Positions 47,543-57,670 of a DNA stretch of 64,000 bases are shown in pieces. Position 1 is the stretch's first letter; each line of letters starts with the position of its first letter. Below the pieces are notes generated by a model. That model had not been told where the DNA came from. It searched no databases and was given only the letters and a program-made list of their open reading frames with translations. The DNA comes from Enterobacterales bacterium CwR94 (lineage in GTDB: Bacteria; Pseudomonadota; Gammaproteobacteria; Enterobacterales; Enterobacteriaceae), in the NCBI GenBank assembly GCA_002837195.1, contig KZ478062.1, positions 372,001-436,000 on the forward strand, read 5' to 3'. The translations under genes and the position numbers were made by a program.

Positions 47543-48358
47543 ATGAAGAAAAATCGCGCTTTTTTGAAATGGGCAGGCGGCAAATACCCTCTGCTGGAGG
47601 ATATCCGTCGTCACCTGCCTGAAGGCGAGTGTCTGGTTGAACCTTTTGTGGGTGCCGGCTCGGTCTTTCTGAATACGGATTACCGTCGCTATGTCCTTGC
47701 GGATATCAATAACGATCTGATTAATCTGTATAACATCCTGAAAATCCGCCCGGATGACTTCATTCGTGATGCTGCGGGTTTCTTTACGCCTCAGATGAAC
47801 GATGCGGAGGTCTATTACTCCCAGCGTAAGGCGTTTAATCTGAGCCGCGATCCCTATCAGCGCGCGCTGCTGTTTCTCTATCTCAATCGTCACTGCTATA
47901 ACGGGCTGTGCCGCTATAACCTGAGTGGCGAATTTAATGTGCCTTTTGGTCGCTATACGCGTCCCTACTTTCCCGAAGCCGAGCTGCACCATTTTGCCGA
48001 GAAAGCGCAAAATGCGATCTTTGTCTGCGAATCGTACGATGTTACGCTGAACAACGCGTTGCCGGGCTCGGTGGTGTATTGCGATCCACCGTATGCACCG
48101 CTGTCGGCGACGGCAAATTTTACGGCCTACCATACAAACAGTTTTAGTCTGCGCGAACAGCAACACTTGGCGAGCTTGGCACAGGATTTGTCGCGTCAAC
48201 GACAGATCCCGGTCCTGATTTCCAACCACGATACGCCGTTGACGCGTCAGTGGTATCAGGATGCTGCGCTGAATGTGGTGTCCGTGCGGCGTTCAATTAG
48301 TCGAAGTGCTGAGGGCAGAAACCGAGTAGACGAGCTATTGGCGCTCTATTCCGTGTGA
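47543..48358 (+). CDS. dam: DNA adenine methyltransferase Dam (GATC)
   Basis: 271 residues. It methylates the adenine of GATC using S-adenosylmethionine; roles in mismatch repair, replication timing and gene control. FLKWAGGKYPLL (motif X), EPFVGAGSVF (motif I, SAM site) and the catalytic DPPY at residues 181-184 are all present, with DPPY at the E. coli position. The ribosome site is weak, which fits the low Dam level known in E. coli. It is 122 bases after damX, with a hairpin in the gap. Confidence 0.97.
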   Translation: MKKNRAFLKWAGGKYPLLEDIRRHLPEGECLVEPFVGAGSVFLNTDYRRYVLADINNDLINLYNILKIRPDDFIRDAAGFFTPQMNDAEVYYSQRKAFNLSRDPYQRALLFLYLNRHCYNGLCRYNLSGEFNVPFGRYTRPYFPEAELHHFAEKAQNAIFVCESYDVTLNNALPGSVVYCDPPYAPLSATANFTAYHTNSFSLREQQHLASLAQDLSRQRQIPVLISNHDTPLTRQWYQDAALNVVSVRRSISRSAEGRNRVDELLALYSV

Positions 48359-48406
48359 CCGGCTCTGCAGCGTAACCCGCACTGACGTGCAAATTGGGAG
48401 AAACGG

Positions 48407-49093
48407 ATGAAACAATTTTTGATTGCCCCTTCAATTCTGTCTGCTGACTTTGCTCGTCTCGGAGAGGACACCGCGAAAGCGCTGGCTGCCGGAGGGGACG
48501 TTGTGCATTTTGACGTGATGGATAATCACTATGTGCCGAACCTGACCATGGGGCCGATGGTGTTAAAAGCCCTGCGCGATTACGGCATTACAGCGCCTAT
48601 TGATGTGCATTTGATGGTGAAGCCCGTCGACCGTTTGATTCCCGATTTCGCCAATGCGGGCGCCAGTTACATCACCTTTCACCCCGAAGCGTCCGAACAC
48701 GTTGATCGCAGCCTGCAACTGATTAAAGAGCACGGGTGTAAAGCGGGCCTGGTGTTCAACCCAGCGACACCGCTGAGCTACCTCGATTATGTGATGGATA
48801 AGCTGGATGTCATTTTACTGATGTCCGTGAACCCCGGTTTCGGTGGGCAGTCCTTTATCCCGGCGACCCTCAACAAGCTGCGTGAAGTGCGTAAACGCAT
48901 TGATGCCAGCGGCTACGACATCCGTCTGGAAGTGGATGGGGGTGTGAAAGCCGAGAATATCCGTGATATCGCGGATGCGGGTGCCGATATGTTTGTGGCA
49001 GGTTCTGCCATCTTCGGACAGCCAGATTACAAAGCCGTTATCGACCATATGCGCACCGAACTGGAGAAATCACGCCATGGCGCCTTTCACTGA
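48407..49093 (+). CDS. rpe: Ribulose-phosphate 3-epimerase
   Basis: 228 residues (E. coli 225). It interconverts ribulose 5-phosphate and xylulose 5-phosphate. A TIM barrel: [16 protein letters not shown], the metal ligands in [14 protein letters not shown] and [21 protein letters not shown] and the DGG/AGSAIF phosphate site are seen. GGGAG precedes the ATG. Its end overlaps gph by 17 bases. Confidence 0.97.
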   Translation: MKQFLIAPSILSADFARLGEDTAKALAAGGDVVHFDVMDNHYVPNLTMGPMVLKALRDYGITAPIDVHLMVKPVDRLIPDFANAGASYITFHPEASEHVDRSLQLIKEHGCKAGLVFNPATPLSYLDYVMDKLDVILLMSVNPGFGGQSFIPATLNKLREVRKRIDASGYDIRLEVDGGVKAENIRDIADAGADMFVAGSAIFGQPDYKAVIDHMRTELEKSRHGAFH

Positions 49094-49754
49094 GTTACGT
49101 GCGCTGGCGTTTGACCTGGATGGCACTCTGATTGACAGTGCGCCGGGTCTGGCAGCGGCGGTAGACGGTGCACTTACGGATTTACAACTGCCTGCGGCGG
49201 GTGTGGAGCGTGTTGCAACATGGATTGGCAACGGTGCCGATGTGATGATCACGCGTGCGCTGACCTGGGCATTAGGCCATGCGCCTGCAGACGATATGCA
49301 GCACGATGCACGTGGACGCTTTGACCGTCACTATGCGCGCACAGTCGATGCTGGCAGCACCTTGTTTCCTGGCGTGAAAGAAACCTTAGCCGCACTGGTT
49401 GAGCAGGGTTTTCCTTTGGCGATCGTGACCAATAAGCCCACGCCTTTTGTGGCACCGCTGCTGCAGTCGCTGGGCATTGAGCACTATTTTTCTCTGGTGG
49501 TGGGCGGCGATGATGTTGCCGTTAAGAAGCCCCATCCTGCGCCGCTGTTTTTGGTGCTGGGCAAATTAGGCGTTTTGCCAAAAGAGTTACTGTTTGTGGG
49601 CGACTCCCGCAATGATATTCAAGCCGCACAGGCCGCAGGATGCCCCTGTGTCGGGATGACCTTCGGCTACAATTATGGCGAACCGATTGCTGACAGCCAA
49701 CCGGACGTCGTACTGAGTCAATTTAATCAGCTTATGCCCCTTGTCGGGCGGTAA
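49077..49754 (+). CDS. gph: Phosphoglycolate phosphatase
   Basis: 225 residues (E. coli 252); the start at 49077 is set by homology ([20 protein letters not shown] directly after). HAD motif I is FDLDGTLID, motif [10 protein letters not shown], motif III Lys in VKKPHPAP and motif [14 protein letters not shown]. It removes 2-phosphoglycolate formed in repair of DNA ends. It lacks the E. coli linker around the cap domain and the charged C-terminal tail. It overlaps rpe and is 17 bases before trpS. Confidence 0.95.
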   Translation: MAPFTELRALAFDLDGTLIDSAPGLAAAVDGALTDLQLPAAGVERVATWIGNGADVMITRALTWALGHAPADDMQHDARGRFDRHYARTVDAGSTLFPGVKETLAALVEQGFPLAIVTNKPTPFVAPLLQSLGIEHYFSLVVGGDDVAVKKPHPAPLFLVLGKLGVLPKELLFVGDSRNDIQAAQAAGCPCVGMTFGYNYGEPIADSQPDVVLSQFNQLMPLVGR

Positions 49755-49771
49755 TTTATCAGGATAGAGAA

Positions 49772-50782
49772 ATGAGCAAACCCATCGTATTTAGTGGCGC
49801 ACAGCCCTCAGGTGAACTGACTATTGGCAACTACATGGGGGCGCTGCGTCAGTGGGTACAAATGCAGGATGATTTTCACTGCATCTACTGCATTGTTGAT
49901 TTGCACGCCATCACCGTTCGTCAAGATCCGGTCGCGCTGCGCAAAGCAACGTTAGACACGCTGGCGCTCTACCTGGCCTGCGGTATCGACCCGCAGAAAA
50001 GCACCATCTTTGTGCAGTCACACGTACCTGAACATGCGCAACTGGGCTGGTTGCTAAACTGCTATGCCTATTTCGGCGAGCTCAGTCGCATGACGCAGTT
50101 CAAAGACAAGTCGGCACGCTATGAAGAGAACATCAATGCGGGCTTGTTTGATTATCCCGTATTGATGGCCGCCGATATTTTGCTGTACCAAACCCATCAG
50201 GTACCGGTTGGCGAGGATCAGAAACAGCACCTGGAATTGAGTCGTGATATCGCCTCACGCTTCAATGCTATCTACGGTGACATTTTCAAAGTGCCTGAAC
50301 CTTTTATTCCGAAGTCGGGTGCGCGCGTGATGTCCCTGTTGGATCCGACCAAAAAAATGTCTAAGTCTGATGAAAACCGCAATAACATCATCACCCTGCT
50401 GGAAGATCCGAAATCGGTGGTGAAGAAGATTAAGCGTGCGGTGACTGACTCCGAAGAGCCACCTGTTGTGCGTTACGATCAAAAGAACAAAGCCGGCGTC
50501 TCTAACCTGCTGGATATTTTGTCGGGCGTGACCGGTAAAACTATTCCTGAGCTGGAAGCAGAATTTGAAGGCAAAATGTATGGTCACCTGAAAGGTGCGG
50601 TGGCGGATGCCGTGTCTGACATGCTGACTGAGTTGCAAGCGCGTTTCACGCGTTTCCGTAACGATGAGGCCTATCTGGATCAGGTGATGCGCGACGGTGC
50701 AGCTAAAGCGCGTGCACAAGCGGGTGAGACGCTGAAAAAAGCCTATGAAGCCGTGGGTTTGGTTGCCAGCCCATTGGCCTGA
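49772..50782 (+). CDS. trpS: Tryptophan--tRNA ligase
   Basis: 336 residues (E. coli 334). A class I synthetase: TIGN at residues 17-20 is the HIGH-type motif, and KMSKS is exact at residues 195-199. The tryptophan and ATP site segments GVEDQ-type ([16 protein letters not shown]) are conserved. Last gene of the aroK cluster, closed by a strong terminator. Confidence 0.98.
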   Translation: MSKPIVFSGAQPSGELTIGNYMGALRQWVQMQDDFHCIYCIVDLHAITVRQDPVALRKATLDTLALYLACGIDPQKSTIFVQSHVPEHAQLGWLLNCYAYFGELSRMTQFKDKSARYEENINAGLFDYPVLMAADILLYQTHQVPVGEDQKQHLELSRDIASRFNAIYGDIFKVPEPFIPKSGARVMSLLDPTKKMSKSDENRNNIITLLEDPKSVVKKIKRAVTDSEEPPVVRYDQKNKAGVSNLLDILSGVTGKTIPELEAEFEGKMYGHLKGAVADAVSDMLTELQARFTRFRNDEAYLDQVMRDGAAKARAQAGETLKKAYEAVGLVASPLA

Positions 50783-50801
50783 TTGCCGACGGTAGCAAGA
50801 G

Positions 50802-50833
50802 AAAAAGCCACTTCATGATGAAGTGGCTTTTTT
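50802..50833. terminator. Bidirectional terminator between trpS and cysG
   Basis: GCCACTTC (50807-50814) pairs with GAAGTGGC (50820-50827), flanked by five A on the left and six T on the right, so it can act for both strands. Confidence 0.88.
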
Positions 50834-50844
50834 AATGACAGAAA

Positions 50845-52209
50845 TTAAAACCAGCGCAGTTTTTCACGCAGTGCCACGACTTCACCAACGATGATCAACG
50901 ACGGGCTCTCGACCTGGGTTGCCAGTGTGCCGAGTTCAGCCAGCGTGCCAGTGACCACACGTTGCTGCGGCGTGGTGCCTTGCTGTACCAGTGCCACGGG
51001 CATCGCCGCAGACATCCCGTGCTGTTGCAGTTGGCGTGCAATCTCTTCCGCTTGGGTTAATCCCATGTAAAACACCAACGTTTGCTGGCTGGCGGCGAGG
51101 CAGGACCAGTCCATCTCGCCCTCTTTTTGCAGATGGCCCGTGACCAGGCGCACGGATTGTGCATGATCGCGATGGGTCAGTGGAATGCCGCTATAGGCAG
51201 AGCAACCCGAAGCGGCAGTAATGCCCGGTACGACAGAGAAGGGGATGTCGGCATCGACCAGTGCTTCCAGCTCTTCTGCACCGCGCCCAAAGATAAAGGG
51301 ATCGCCGCCTTTTAAGCGCACGACGCGTTTACCGTCGCGAGCAAGATCCAGCAGCATTTGATTGATTTCATCTTGGGGTACGCAATGATAACCCGCACGT
51401 TTACCCACAAAGATGCGTTCGGCATCGCGGCGTACCAGATTCAATACGGGCTCAGATACCAGACGGTCATACACTACCACATCAGCCTGTTGGATCTGTT
51501 GCAGTCCTTTCAGCGTCAGCAAGCCCGCATCGCCTGGGCCCGCACCGACCAACACCACTTCACCCCGTTTTTCCAGCGGTTCGCTGAACAGCGTTTCAAT
51601 GAGTGTTGCGACGCGCGTGCCGTCGTGGTTTGCCAGTGACTGCGCCAGACGGTCGTGGGTGAATAGTTTTTCCCAAAACCGACGGCGCTCGGCCATGCTG
51701 GCTATCTGTTGTTTCACGCGTGCGCGTAAGGTGCCCGCCAGGGTGGCAATTTGCCCCAATTGCTGAGGTAAGATCGCTTCCAGTTTCTCGCGCAGTAAAC
51801 GCGCCATCACCGGGGCATTACCGCCAGAAGAAACCGCGATCAGCAGGGGTGAACGGTCGATAATGGACGGCATAATCACGCTGGCTTTTTCGGGCGCATC
51901 CACCAGGTTACAAAAAATTTGCCGCGCTTCTGCTGCGGCAAACACTTGCTGATTCAAACGATCATCGTCAGTGGCGGCCACCACAAGCCAGCAGCCATCT
52001 AACATAACGGAATGAAAAGGCGAGGCGATAAGGGACACTTTTCCCGCTTGCTGCCACTCGTCGAATGCCGGTGTAAACGTGCGGGCGCAGACGCGCAGGC
52101 GCGCACCGGCTTCCAACAGCAAACGCGCTTTGCGTTCGGCGACAACACCACCACCGACCAGCAGGCAATCACGCCCACGCAATTGGCAGAACAGCGGGAA
52201 ATAGTCCAT
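50845..52209 (-). CDS. cysG: Siroheme synthase (multifunctional CysG)
   Basis: 454 residues (E. coli 457). The N-terminal part (1-200) is the precorrin-2 dehydrogenase/ferrochelatase: [17 protein letters not shown] binds NAD. The C-terminal part (about 215-454) is the uroporphyrinogen III methyltransferase: [33 protein letters not shown] and [22 protein letters not shown] at the family positions. It makes siroheme for nitrite and sulfite reductases. It follows nirD with a one-base overlap; nirC, between them in E. coli, is absent. Confidence 0.96.
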   Translation of the reverse strand: MDYFPLFCQLRGRDCLLVGGGVVAERKARLLLEAGARLRVCARTFTPAFDEWQQAGKVSLIASPFHSVMLDGCWLVVAATDDDRLNQQVFAAAEARQIFCNLVDAPEKASVIMPSIIDRSPLLIAVSSGGNAPVMARLLREKLEAILPQQLGQIATLAGTLRARVKQQIASMAERRRFWEKLFTHDRLAQSLANHDGTRVATLIETLFSEPLEKRGEVVLVGAGPGDAGLLTLKGLQQIQQADVVVYDRLVSEPVLNLVRRDAERIFVGKRAGYHCVPQDEINQMLLDLARDGKRVVRLKGGDPFIFGRGAEELEALVDADIPFSVVPGITAASGCSAYSGIPLTHRDHAQSVRLVTGHLQKEGEMDWSCLAASQQTLVFYMGLTQAEEIARQLQQHGMSAAMPVALVQQGTTPQQRVVTGTLAELGTLATQVESPSLIIVGEVVALREKLRWF

Positions 52210-52535
52210 TACAGATTCACCTCAATCATACCAGCAGTGACGCGCACCGGGTAAGCCGCAACGGAATGGGCCTCATCTTCCATACACAGACCGTCGCTCA
52301 GGCGAAAGCGCTGTTTTTTCAGTGGGCTGGCCACCCACAGCGCCTGCTGGTGCTCCGCAATAATGCCGCGTGACAGCACACTGGCTTGCGCGAACGGATC
52401 AATGTTGCTGATGGCAAACACTTCGTCATTGGCGCGCGGGCGGAACAGGGCAATCTGCTGCGCTTCTACCAGCGCACAGACGCCGGTCGCAGGCAGGATG
52501 GCATCAAGCTCACATACGGGATACCACTGGCTCAT
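52209..52535 (-). CDS. nirD: Nitrite reductase (NADH) small subunit
   Basis: 108 residues, as in E. coli. Rieske-like fold without the Cys/His cluster ligands, as usual for Nir[22 protein letters not shown] and [15 protein letters not shown] match the family. It is the partner of NirB in reducing nitrite to ammonium. Its start overlaps the nirB stop and its stop overlaps cysG, so the three genes are tightly coupled. Confidence 0.94.
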   Translation of the reverse strand: MSQWYPVCELDAILPATGVCALVEAQQIALFRPRANDEVFAISNIDPFAQASVLSRGIIAEHQQALWVASPLKKQRFRLSDGLCMEDEAHSVAAYPVRVTAGMIEVNL

Positions 52536-55078
52536 CAGACTGTCTCCACATCAACGAGGGTTACGGGAATACGCTCTTCCGGGCGTGCCGGGCGATGCTG
52601 TTCACGTTCCGTGACCACTTGCACATTGGGATCGCGCAGTGGGCTGTTAATAAAGTGTGCAAAGCGGCTGTGCTGAACCGGATCGTTGACCGCTTCCTGC
52701 CATTCGCAAATCACGTTTTCACGCAGGCGCGCGATCTCCGCTTCCAACTGTGCATTGAGGCTCAACTTGTCGTCGATGATGACCTTGCGCAGATACTCGA
52801 TGCCGCCCTCCAGGCTTTCCAGCCACAGCGATGTGCGCTGCAGTTTATCGGCAGTGCGGATGTAAAACATCATAAAGCGATCCAGGTAACGCACCAGCGT
52901 CGCTTCATCGAGATCGGCGGCCAGTAAATCCGCATGGCGTGGCTTCATGCCGCCGTTGCCGCAGACATACAGGTTCCAGCCTTTATCGGTCGCGATAATG
53001 CCAACGTCTTTGCCCTGCGCTTCAGCACACTCGCGGGTACATCCTGATACGCCAAACTTCATTTTGTGCGGTGTGCGGATGCCTTTGTAGCGGTTTTCTA
53101 ACTGCACGCCGAGGCCAACGCTGTCACCGACACCAAAACGACACCAGGTGCTGCCGACACAGGTTTTTGCCATACGCAATGCTTTGGCATAGGCGTGACC
53201 GGTTTCGAATCCAGCTTCAATCAGTTGCGTCCAGATGGCCGGTAAGTCATCTTTTTGCGCGCCAAACAAGCCGATACGCTGGGAACCGGTGATTTTGGTG
53301 TACAGGTTGTACTCACGTGCCACGCGGCCAATTGCCACCAAGCCTTCCGGCGTGATTTCACCGCCCGCTGAGCGAGGGATAACCGAGTAGGTGCCGTCTT
53401 TCTGGATATTGCCGAGGAACACATCGTTGCTGTCTTGCAGTGGCGTGTGTTGTGGCTTCAACACATATTCATTCCAGCAAGAGGCGAGCAGAGAACCCAC
53501 GGTAGGTTTACACACTTCACAGCCATAGCCTTTGCCGTGTTTGGCCAGCAGTGCATCAAAGGTGCGGATCTCTTCAACGCGGATCAGGTGATACAGCTCC
53601 TGACGAGAGTAAGCGAAGTGTTCACACAGATGGTTATTGACTTCAATGCCCTGGCGACTGAGCTCAGCATTGAGCACTTGCGTGATCAGCGGTACGCAGC
53701 CGCCGCAGCCGGTACCCGCTTTGGTTTCCGCTTTCAGTGCTGCAACGGTATGGCATCCCCCTTGTACCGCTTTAACCAGATCGCCTTTCGTCACATCAAA
53801 GCAGGAGCAGATTTGTGCGGTTTCAGGGAGGGAATCCACGCCCATGGTGGGTTTTTCGCCACCGGCGTGGGCTGGCAGGATCAGGCTATCGGGATGCTCA
53901 GGGAGCTCAATGGCGTTAAGTGCCAATTGCAGCAAATTACCGTAATCGCTGGTATCGCCGACTAACACGGCACCCAACAGGGTTTTGTTGTCGGCACTGA
54001 CCACCAGGCGTTTGTATTGCTCGCGGTTTTCATCGAGGTACACATAGCTACGGCTACCCGCCGTGCGGCCTTGTGCATCGCCGATACCGCCGACATCCAC
54101 GCCCAGCAGTTTCAGTTTGGCACTCATGTCTGCGCCGCTGAACATGCTCTCTTTGCCCAACAGGTGCTCAACGGCCACCTGCGCCATTTTGTAGCCCGGA
54201 GCCACTAAGCCAAACACGCGGTCGCGCCAGGCGGCACATTCGCCAATGGCATAGATATCAGGATCGCTGGTTTGGCACTGATCATTGATCAGGAAGCCGC
54301 CGCGTTTACCCAGCTCAAGTTGGCAGGAGCGGCCCAGTTTGTCTTGTGGGCGAATACCAGTGGAGAAGACAATGAAATCGACTTCCAGCTCCGTATCATC
54401 GGCGAAATACAGGGTTTTGCCTTGTGCACCGTGATGCACGATTTCACGGGTGTTTTTGCCCGTGTGTACGCGAACACCCATGCGTTCAATTTTGTTGCGC
54501 AGTTGCTGACCACCCATCACATCAAGCTGTTCTGCCATCAACACTGGGGCAAATTCAACGACGTGGGTTTCAACACCGAGGTTTTTCAACGCGCCAGCGG
54601 CTTCCAGACCCAGCAGGCCGCCGCCGATAACAGCACCCCGTTTCGCACGGCGTGAACAGGCTTCAATGGCGTTGAGATCTTCGATAGTGCGGTAGACAAA
54701 GCAGTCCTGGCCTTCAGAACCTTTGATCGGGGGGATCCAGGGATAAGATCCGGTCGCCATAATCACTTTGTCGTAAAACACTTCACGACCGGTATTGGAG
54801 TGAATGACTTTTTGTTCACGGTTAATGGTGATCGCTCGCTCGCCAATCAATACCTTAACGCCATGTTTTTCATAATAGCCTTCACGCACCAAAGAGAGTT
54901 CTTCAGTGGTGTGATGGGAAAACCAGGCGGAAAGGTGGACGCGGTCATAAGCAACGCGCGGTTCTTCACAGAAGATGGTGATATCGAACTGACCAGGGGC
55001 AGATTTTTCCAGCAGTTCTTCGACGAAGCGGTGGCCGACCATGCCATTGCCGATGACGGCGATTTTGAGCTTGCTCAT
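52535..55078 (-). CDS. nirB: Nitrite reductase (NADH) large subunit
   Basis: 847 residues (E. coli 847). Cytoplasmic, six-electron reduction of nitrite to ammonium. Order: FAD/NAD domain (VIGNGMVGHRFVEELLEK; about 1-320), BFD-like [2Fe-2S] domain (ICSCFDVTKGDL and GTGCGGC), a nitrite/sulfite reductase ferredoxin-like half (about 540-620) and the siroheme/[4Fe-4S] site with Cys in CVGSTWCRFG and SGCTRECAEAQ. GAGGCC lies before the ATG. The promoter carries FNR and NarL/P sites. Confidence 0.97.
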   Translation of the reverse strand: MSKLKIAVIGNGMVGHRFVEELLEKSAPGQFDITIFCEEPRVAYDRVHLSAWFSHHTTEELSLVREGYYEKHGVKVLIGERAITINREQKVIHSNTGREVFYDKVIMATGSYPWIPPIKGSEGQDCFVYRTIEDLNAIEACSRRAKRGAVIGGGLLGLEAAGALKNLGVETHVVEFAPVLMAEQLDVMGGQQLRNKIERMGVRVHTGKNTREIVHHGAQGKTLYFADDTELEVDFIVFSTGIRPQDKLGRSCQLELGKRGGFLINDQCQTSDPDIYAIGECAAWRDRVFGLVAPGYKMAQVAVEHLLGKESMFSGADMSAKLKLLGVDVGGIGDAQGRTAGSRSYVYLDENREQYKRLVVSADNKTLLGAVLVGDTSDYGNLLQLALNAIELPEHPDSLILPAHAGGEKPTMGVDSLPETAQICSCFDVTKGDLVKAVQGGCHTVAALKAETKAGTGCGGCVPLITQVLNAELSRQGIEVNNHLCEHFAYSRQELYHLIRVEEIRTFDALLAKHGKGYGCEVCKPTVGSLLASCWNEYVLKPQHTPLQDSNDVFLGNIQKDGTYSVIPRSAGGEITPEGLVAIGRVAREYNLYTKITGSQRIGLFGAQKDDLPAIWTQLIEAGFETGHAYAKALRMAKTCVGSTWCRFGVGDSVGLGVQLENRYKGIRTPHKMKFGVSGCTRECAEAQGKDVGIIATDKGWNLYVCGNGGMKPRHADLLAADLDEATLVRYLDRFMMFYIRTADKLQRTSLWLESLEGGIEYLRKVIIDDKLSLNAQLEAEIARLRENVICEWQEAVNDPVQHSRFAHFINSPLRDPNVQVVTEREQHRPARPEERIPVTLVDVETV

Positions 55079-55108
55079 TTTGGCCTCAATTTTATAGGAG
55101 ATGCCGCC

Positions 55109-55178
55109 ACAATAACGCGCGCGAAATCGGGCTTATTGATGTATATCAAGTTCGCCTTTATATACCTCTTATGGGGTA
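55109..55178 (-). promoter_or_regulatory. nirB promoter with FNR box and NarL/NarP 7-2-7 site
   Basis: The FNR box TTGAT-GTAT-ATCAA (55136-55149) is a perfect match. A -10 TATTGT reads leftward at 55114-55109, giving a start near 55101-55102, so the FNR centre is near -41.5 (class II). The 7-2-7 site TACCTCT-TA-TGGGGTA (55163-55178, one mismatch) is centred near -69.5, where E. coli nirB has its NarL/NarP site. Induction by anaerobiosis and nitrate/nitrite is predicted. Confidence 0.88.
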
Positions 55179-55311
55179 TGTGGTGGGTCGGTGAGAGATC
55201 AGGCTAAGTGAGTGGAATTGTTCAAAATTCAAGCTGAAACGGTTCAGGTGAATATTTTTCACCTGCGGCAGACGAGGTCGGGTACTCGAAAGAGTGAGCT
55301 GGGGGAAATGC

Positions 55312-55330
55312 CGGGAGGATGATCCTCCCG
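55312..55330 (-). terminator. Hairpin downstream of tsgA
   Basis: An 8-bp perfect stem CGGGAGGA/TCCTCCCG with a 3-base loop, ten bases past the tsgA stop. No T-run. Confidence 0.55.
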
Positions 55331-55340
55331 ACAGTGCATA

Positions 55341-56525
55341 TCAGTGTCCGGCGTGACCGTGTTGGCGGTGTTTTGTCACCAGGCCCAACAACGCACACAT
55401 GATAAAGACCACGGCATACAGCCCGTTTGCCGTTGCCAATGCGGCATGCGCACCGCCTTTAGCCACGATAGGCCCAGTGACAACGAAGGTCAGCATGGTG
55501 CCGACGGTACCGCAGGTCAGAATAAAGTTCACCAGTTTGGGGGAAGAGACCTTGGTCTGCTGCGAGCCCAGCGTAATGATGGTGGTGTAAATGGCACTGG
55601 AGCTGAAACCCAACAGGATAATAATCCATTTCAACATGCTGGCGTCCTGGCTACTGACAAACCAGTACATCATGGCTGTTGCGACGGCTGCGAGCACCAT
55701 CACAATACGCTGGAGGTCGAAAAAGCGCAGAACCACGCTGAAGACCCACATGCCAATCATGTAAGACGTCCAGAAGTTACCGACGAGGGTACCGGCCTGC
55801 AGAATATCCATCCCCATGGTTTTTGTGGCGTATTCCGGCACCCAGGCGATAAAGCCCAGTTGGCCGAGGATATAGCACATGGCGGCGATCGACAGAAACA
55901 GCACGCCAACGCCCCATTTCTCTTTCTCGACCGGGGTATTTTCCTGCGGTGCTTGCTTACCCAGCACAGGGAATTCCACGCGTAAGGTCAGAATAAAGAT
56001 CGCGACATACAGGATGCCAATACAGGCATAGACCCAATACCAGGGCAAATGGCGCGCCAGCAGGGCAGCGGCAATAATCGGGAAAATCATCCCGGCCATA
56101 CTGAAGAACGAATCGGTAAACAGCAGACGGGAACCGCGTTGACGGCCGTCATAAAGATGCGTGATCAAGAAGGTCCCGATCGACATGGTAATGCCGCTGA
56201 CCACGCCAAGCACAAACATACACAGCGAGAAGACCGAAAGGCTGTGCGTGTTCATGAGTCCCAATACTGCCAGCACCATCAAGACAAAACCAAAAATGAG
56301 CTGACGCTTGAGAGGGATGATTTCCATCAACCACGCATTGAGAAAAATAGACACCAGGATCCCGGCGTTGAGGAAGGTAAAGGTGTTGCTCATTTCTGAT
56401 ACTGGCAGCGAGAAATACGCGGCGATATCACCCATCACCATCCCTGTGACGATCACTAAAGCACCGGTCAGCGCATACGAAAAGAAGCTGATCCAGGTGA
56501 GTCCAATGCGGTTTTTATCAGTCAT
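55341..56525 (-). CDS. tsgA: MFS transporter TsgA
   Basis: 394 residues, 12 predicted membrane segments. MFS loop motifs are present after the second and eighth helices; [20 protein letters not shown] and [11 protein letters not shown] match E. coli TsgA. The His-rich end ([10 protein letters not shown]) is notable. Its substrate is unknown; Salmonella tsgA was named for tellurite/selenium/gold response. It lies between nirB and ppiA as in E. coli. Confidence 0.92.
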   Translation of the reverse strand: MTDKNRIGLTWISFFSYALTGALVIVTGMVMGDIAAYFSLPVSEMSNTFTFLNAGILVSIFLNAWLMEIIPLKRQLIFGFVLMVLAVLGLMNTHSLSVFSLCMFVLGVVSGITMSIGTFLITHLYDGRQRGSRLLFTDSFFSMAGMIFPIIAAALLARHLPWYWVYACIGILYVAIFILTLRVEFPVLGKQAPQENTPVEKEKWGVGVLFLSIAAMCYILGQLGFIAWVPEYATKTMGMDILQAGTLVGNFWTSYMIGMWVFSVVLRFFDLQRIVMVLAAVATAMMYWFVSSQDASMLKWIIILLGFSSSAIYTTIITLGSQQTKVSSPKLVNFILTCGTVGTMLTFVVTGPIVAKGGAHAALATANGLYAVVFIMCALLGLVTKHRQHGHAGH

Positions 56526-56822
56526 TGTGAAACCTGTGTGAGGAAAAGGAGTACCTTGCCAAAATGCCCGAAAAGTGTAGCGACAAATGAGACTCTTACC
56601 TAAATTTTGTGAAATTCATTTGTCAGGATTCATATAAAATGTGATTTTGATCACTTTTCATGGCGTGGGATAACCGATGTTAAACCTAAAGCGTTAAGCA
56701 GCCCACTTCATACTCTGTAACATCGTTGTAAAGTAAAATTAGGTAAAACGCTGGCTCTTGTATAACGGCGTCTTTACAATCAAAACGATATCAGGCTCAT
56801 GCCCTTTAGTAAGGAAGATTTC
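56526..56822. promoter_or_regulatory. Divergent tsgA-ppiA region with CRP site
   Basis: Between divergent genes. TGTGA-TTTTGA-TCACT (56640-56655) is a near-perfect CRP half-site pair (one mismatch in the 10 core bases), with AAA and TTT flanks as in the 22-bp consensus. E. coli ppiA is known to be controlled by CRP and CytR; a CytR site was not identified here. Confidence 0.75.
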
Positions 56823-57395
56823 ATGTTGAAACGCACTTTGACTGCGGCCGTTGCCGCGCTGGCGATTTCCGCCGCTTCATTCTCCGCTCAGGCCGCAAAA
56901 GGCGATCCACATGTGTTATTAACCACCTCTGCAGGCACTATTGAGCTTGAACTCAATAATCAAAAAGCCCCAGTGAGCGTTAAAAACTTTGTTGATTATG
57001 TGAATAGCGGTTTTTACAACAACACCACGTTTCACCGTGTGATTCCTGGCTTCATGATTCAAGGTGGTGGCTTCACTACGGATATGCAGCAGAAACAAAC
57101 GAATGCGCCAATCAAAAACGAAGCCGACAATGGTCTGCTGAACAAGCGTGGCACCATCTCGATGGCGCGTACGGCGGATAAAGACAGTGCGACCAGCCAG
57201 TTCTTTATTAACACCACTGACAATGCCTTCCTCGACCACGGCCAACGTGATTTTGGTTATGCCGTGTTTGGTAAAGTTGTGAAAGGGATGGAGGTGGCTG
57301 AAAAAATCACCCAGGTGCCTACGCAGAATGTCGGCCCCTATCAAAATGTGCCGGTAAAACCGGTCGTTATCTTATCGGCTAAGGTGCTGCCTTAA
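56823..57395 (+). CDS. ppiA: Periplasmic peptidyl-prolyl cis-trans isomerase A (cyclophilin)
   Basis: 190 residues, as in E. coli; the start at 56823 follows AAGGAAG. Signal peptide residues 1-24 ending AQA. Cyclophilin domain: [15 protein letters not shown] with the catalytic Arg, [18 protein letters not shown] and [17 protein letters not shown]. It speeds prolyl isomerisation of periplasmic proteins. Confidence 0.97.
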   Translation: MLKRTLTAAVAALAISAASFSAQAAKGDPHVLLTTSAGTIELELNNQKAPVSVKNFVDYVNSGFYNNTTFHRVIPGFMIQGGGFTTDMQQKQTNAPIKNEADNGLLNKRGTISMARTADKDSATSQFFINTTDNAFLDHGQRDFGYAVFGKVVKGMEVAEKITQVPTQNVGPYQNVPVKPVVILSAKVLP

Positions 57396-57499
57396 TCACC
57401 TCTCACCGCTGGCTGTCTTGATGCGGTGACATTGCCTCCCGGCAACGATGGAATTTGCTGCTTATACTTAGTGCTCATTCCAGACTGGCGGGAGGTTTT

Positions 57500-57670
57500 A
57501 TGTCACGCTCACTCACGGACAAGCAAAAACACACGCTGTGCCAACAACGCCGCTCGGCTAATTTTCAGGCCAGTAGCCGTCTCGACGAAATCGACACCCC
57601 ACTCATCACACTCAGTGAAACGGCGATTCAGGAACGCATTATTGCGCTAAGGAGCCACTATGAGCGCTAG
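57500..57670 (+). CDS. yhfG: YhfG, small Fic partner/antitoxin
   Basis: 56 residues; GGGAGG lies before the ATG at 57500. Matches E. coli YhfG (55 residues): LTDKQK at the start, NFQAS in the middle and LRSHYER at the end. E. coli YhfG carries the Fic-inhibitory S-x-x-x-E-G motif (SRRLEG); here the aligned residues 25-30 are S-S-R-L-D-E, so the Glu and Gly are altered. It overlaps fic by 11 bases and is expected to bind it. Confidence 0.88.
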   Translation: MSRSLTDKQKHTLCQQRRSANFQASSRLDEIDTPLITLSETAIQERIIALRSHYER

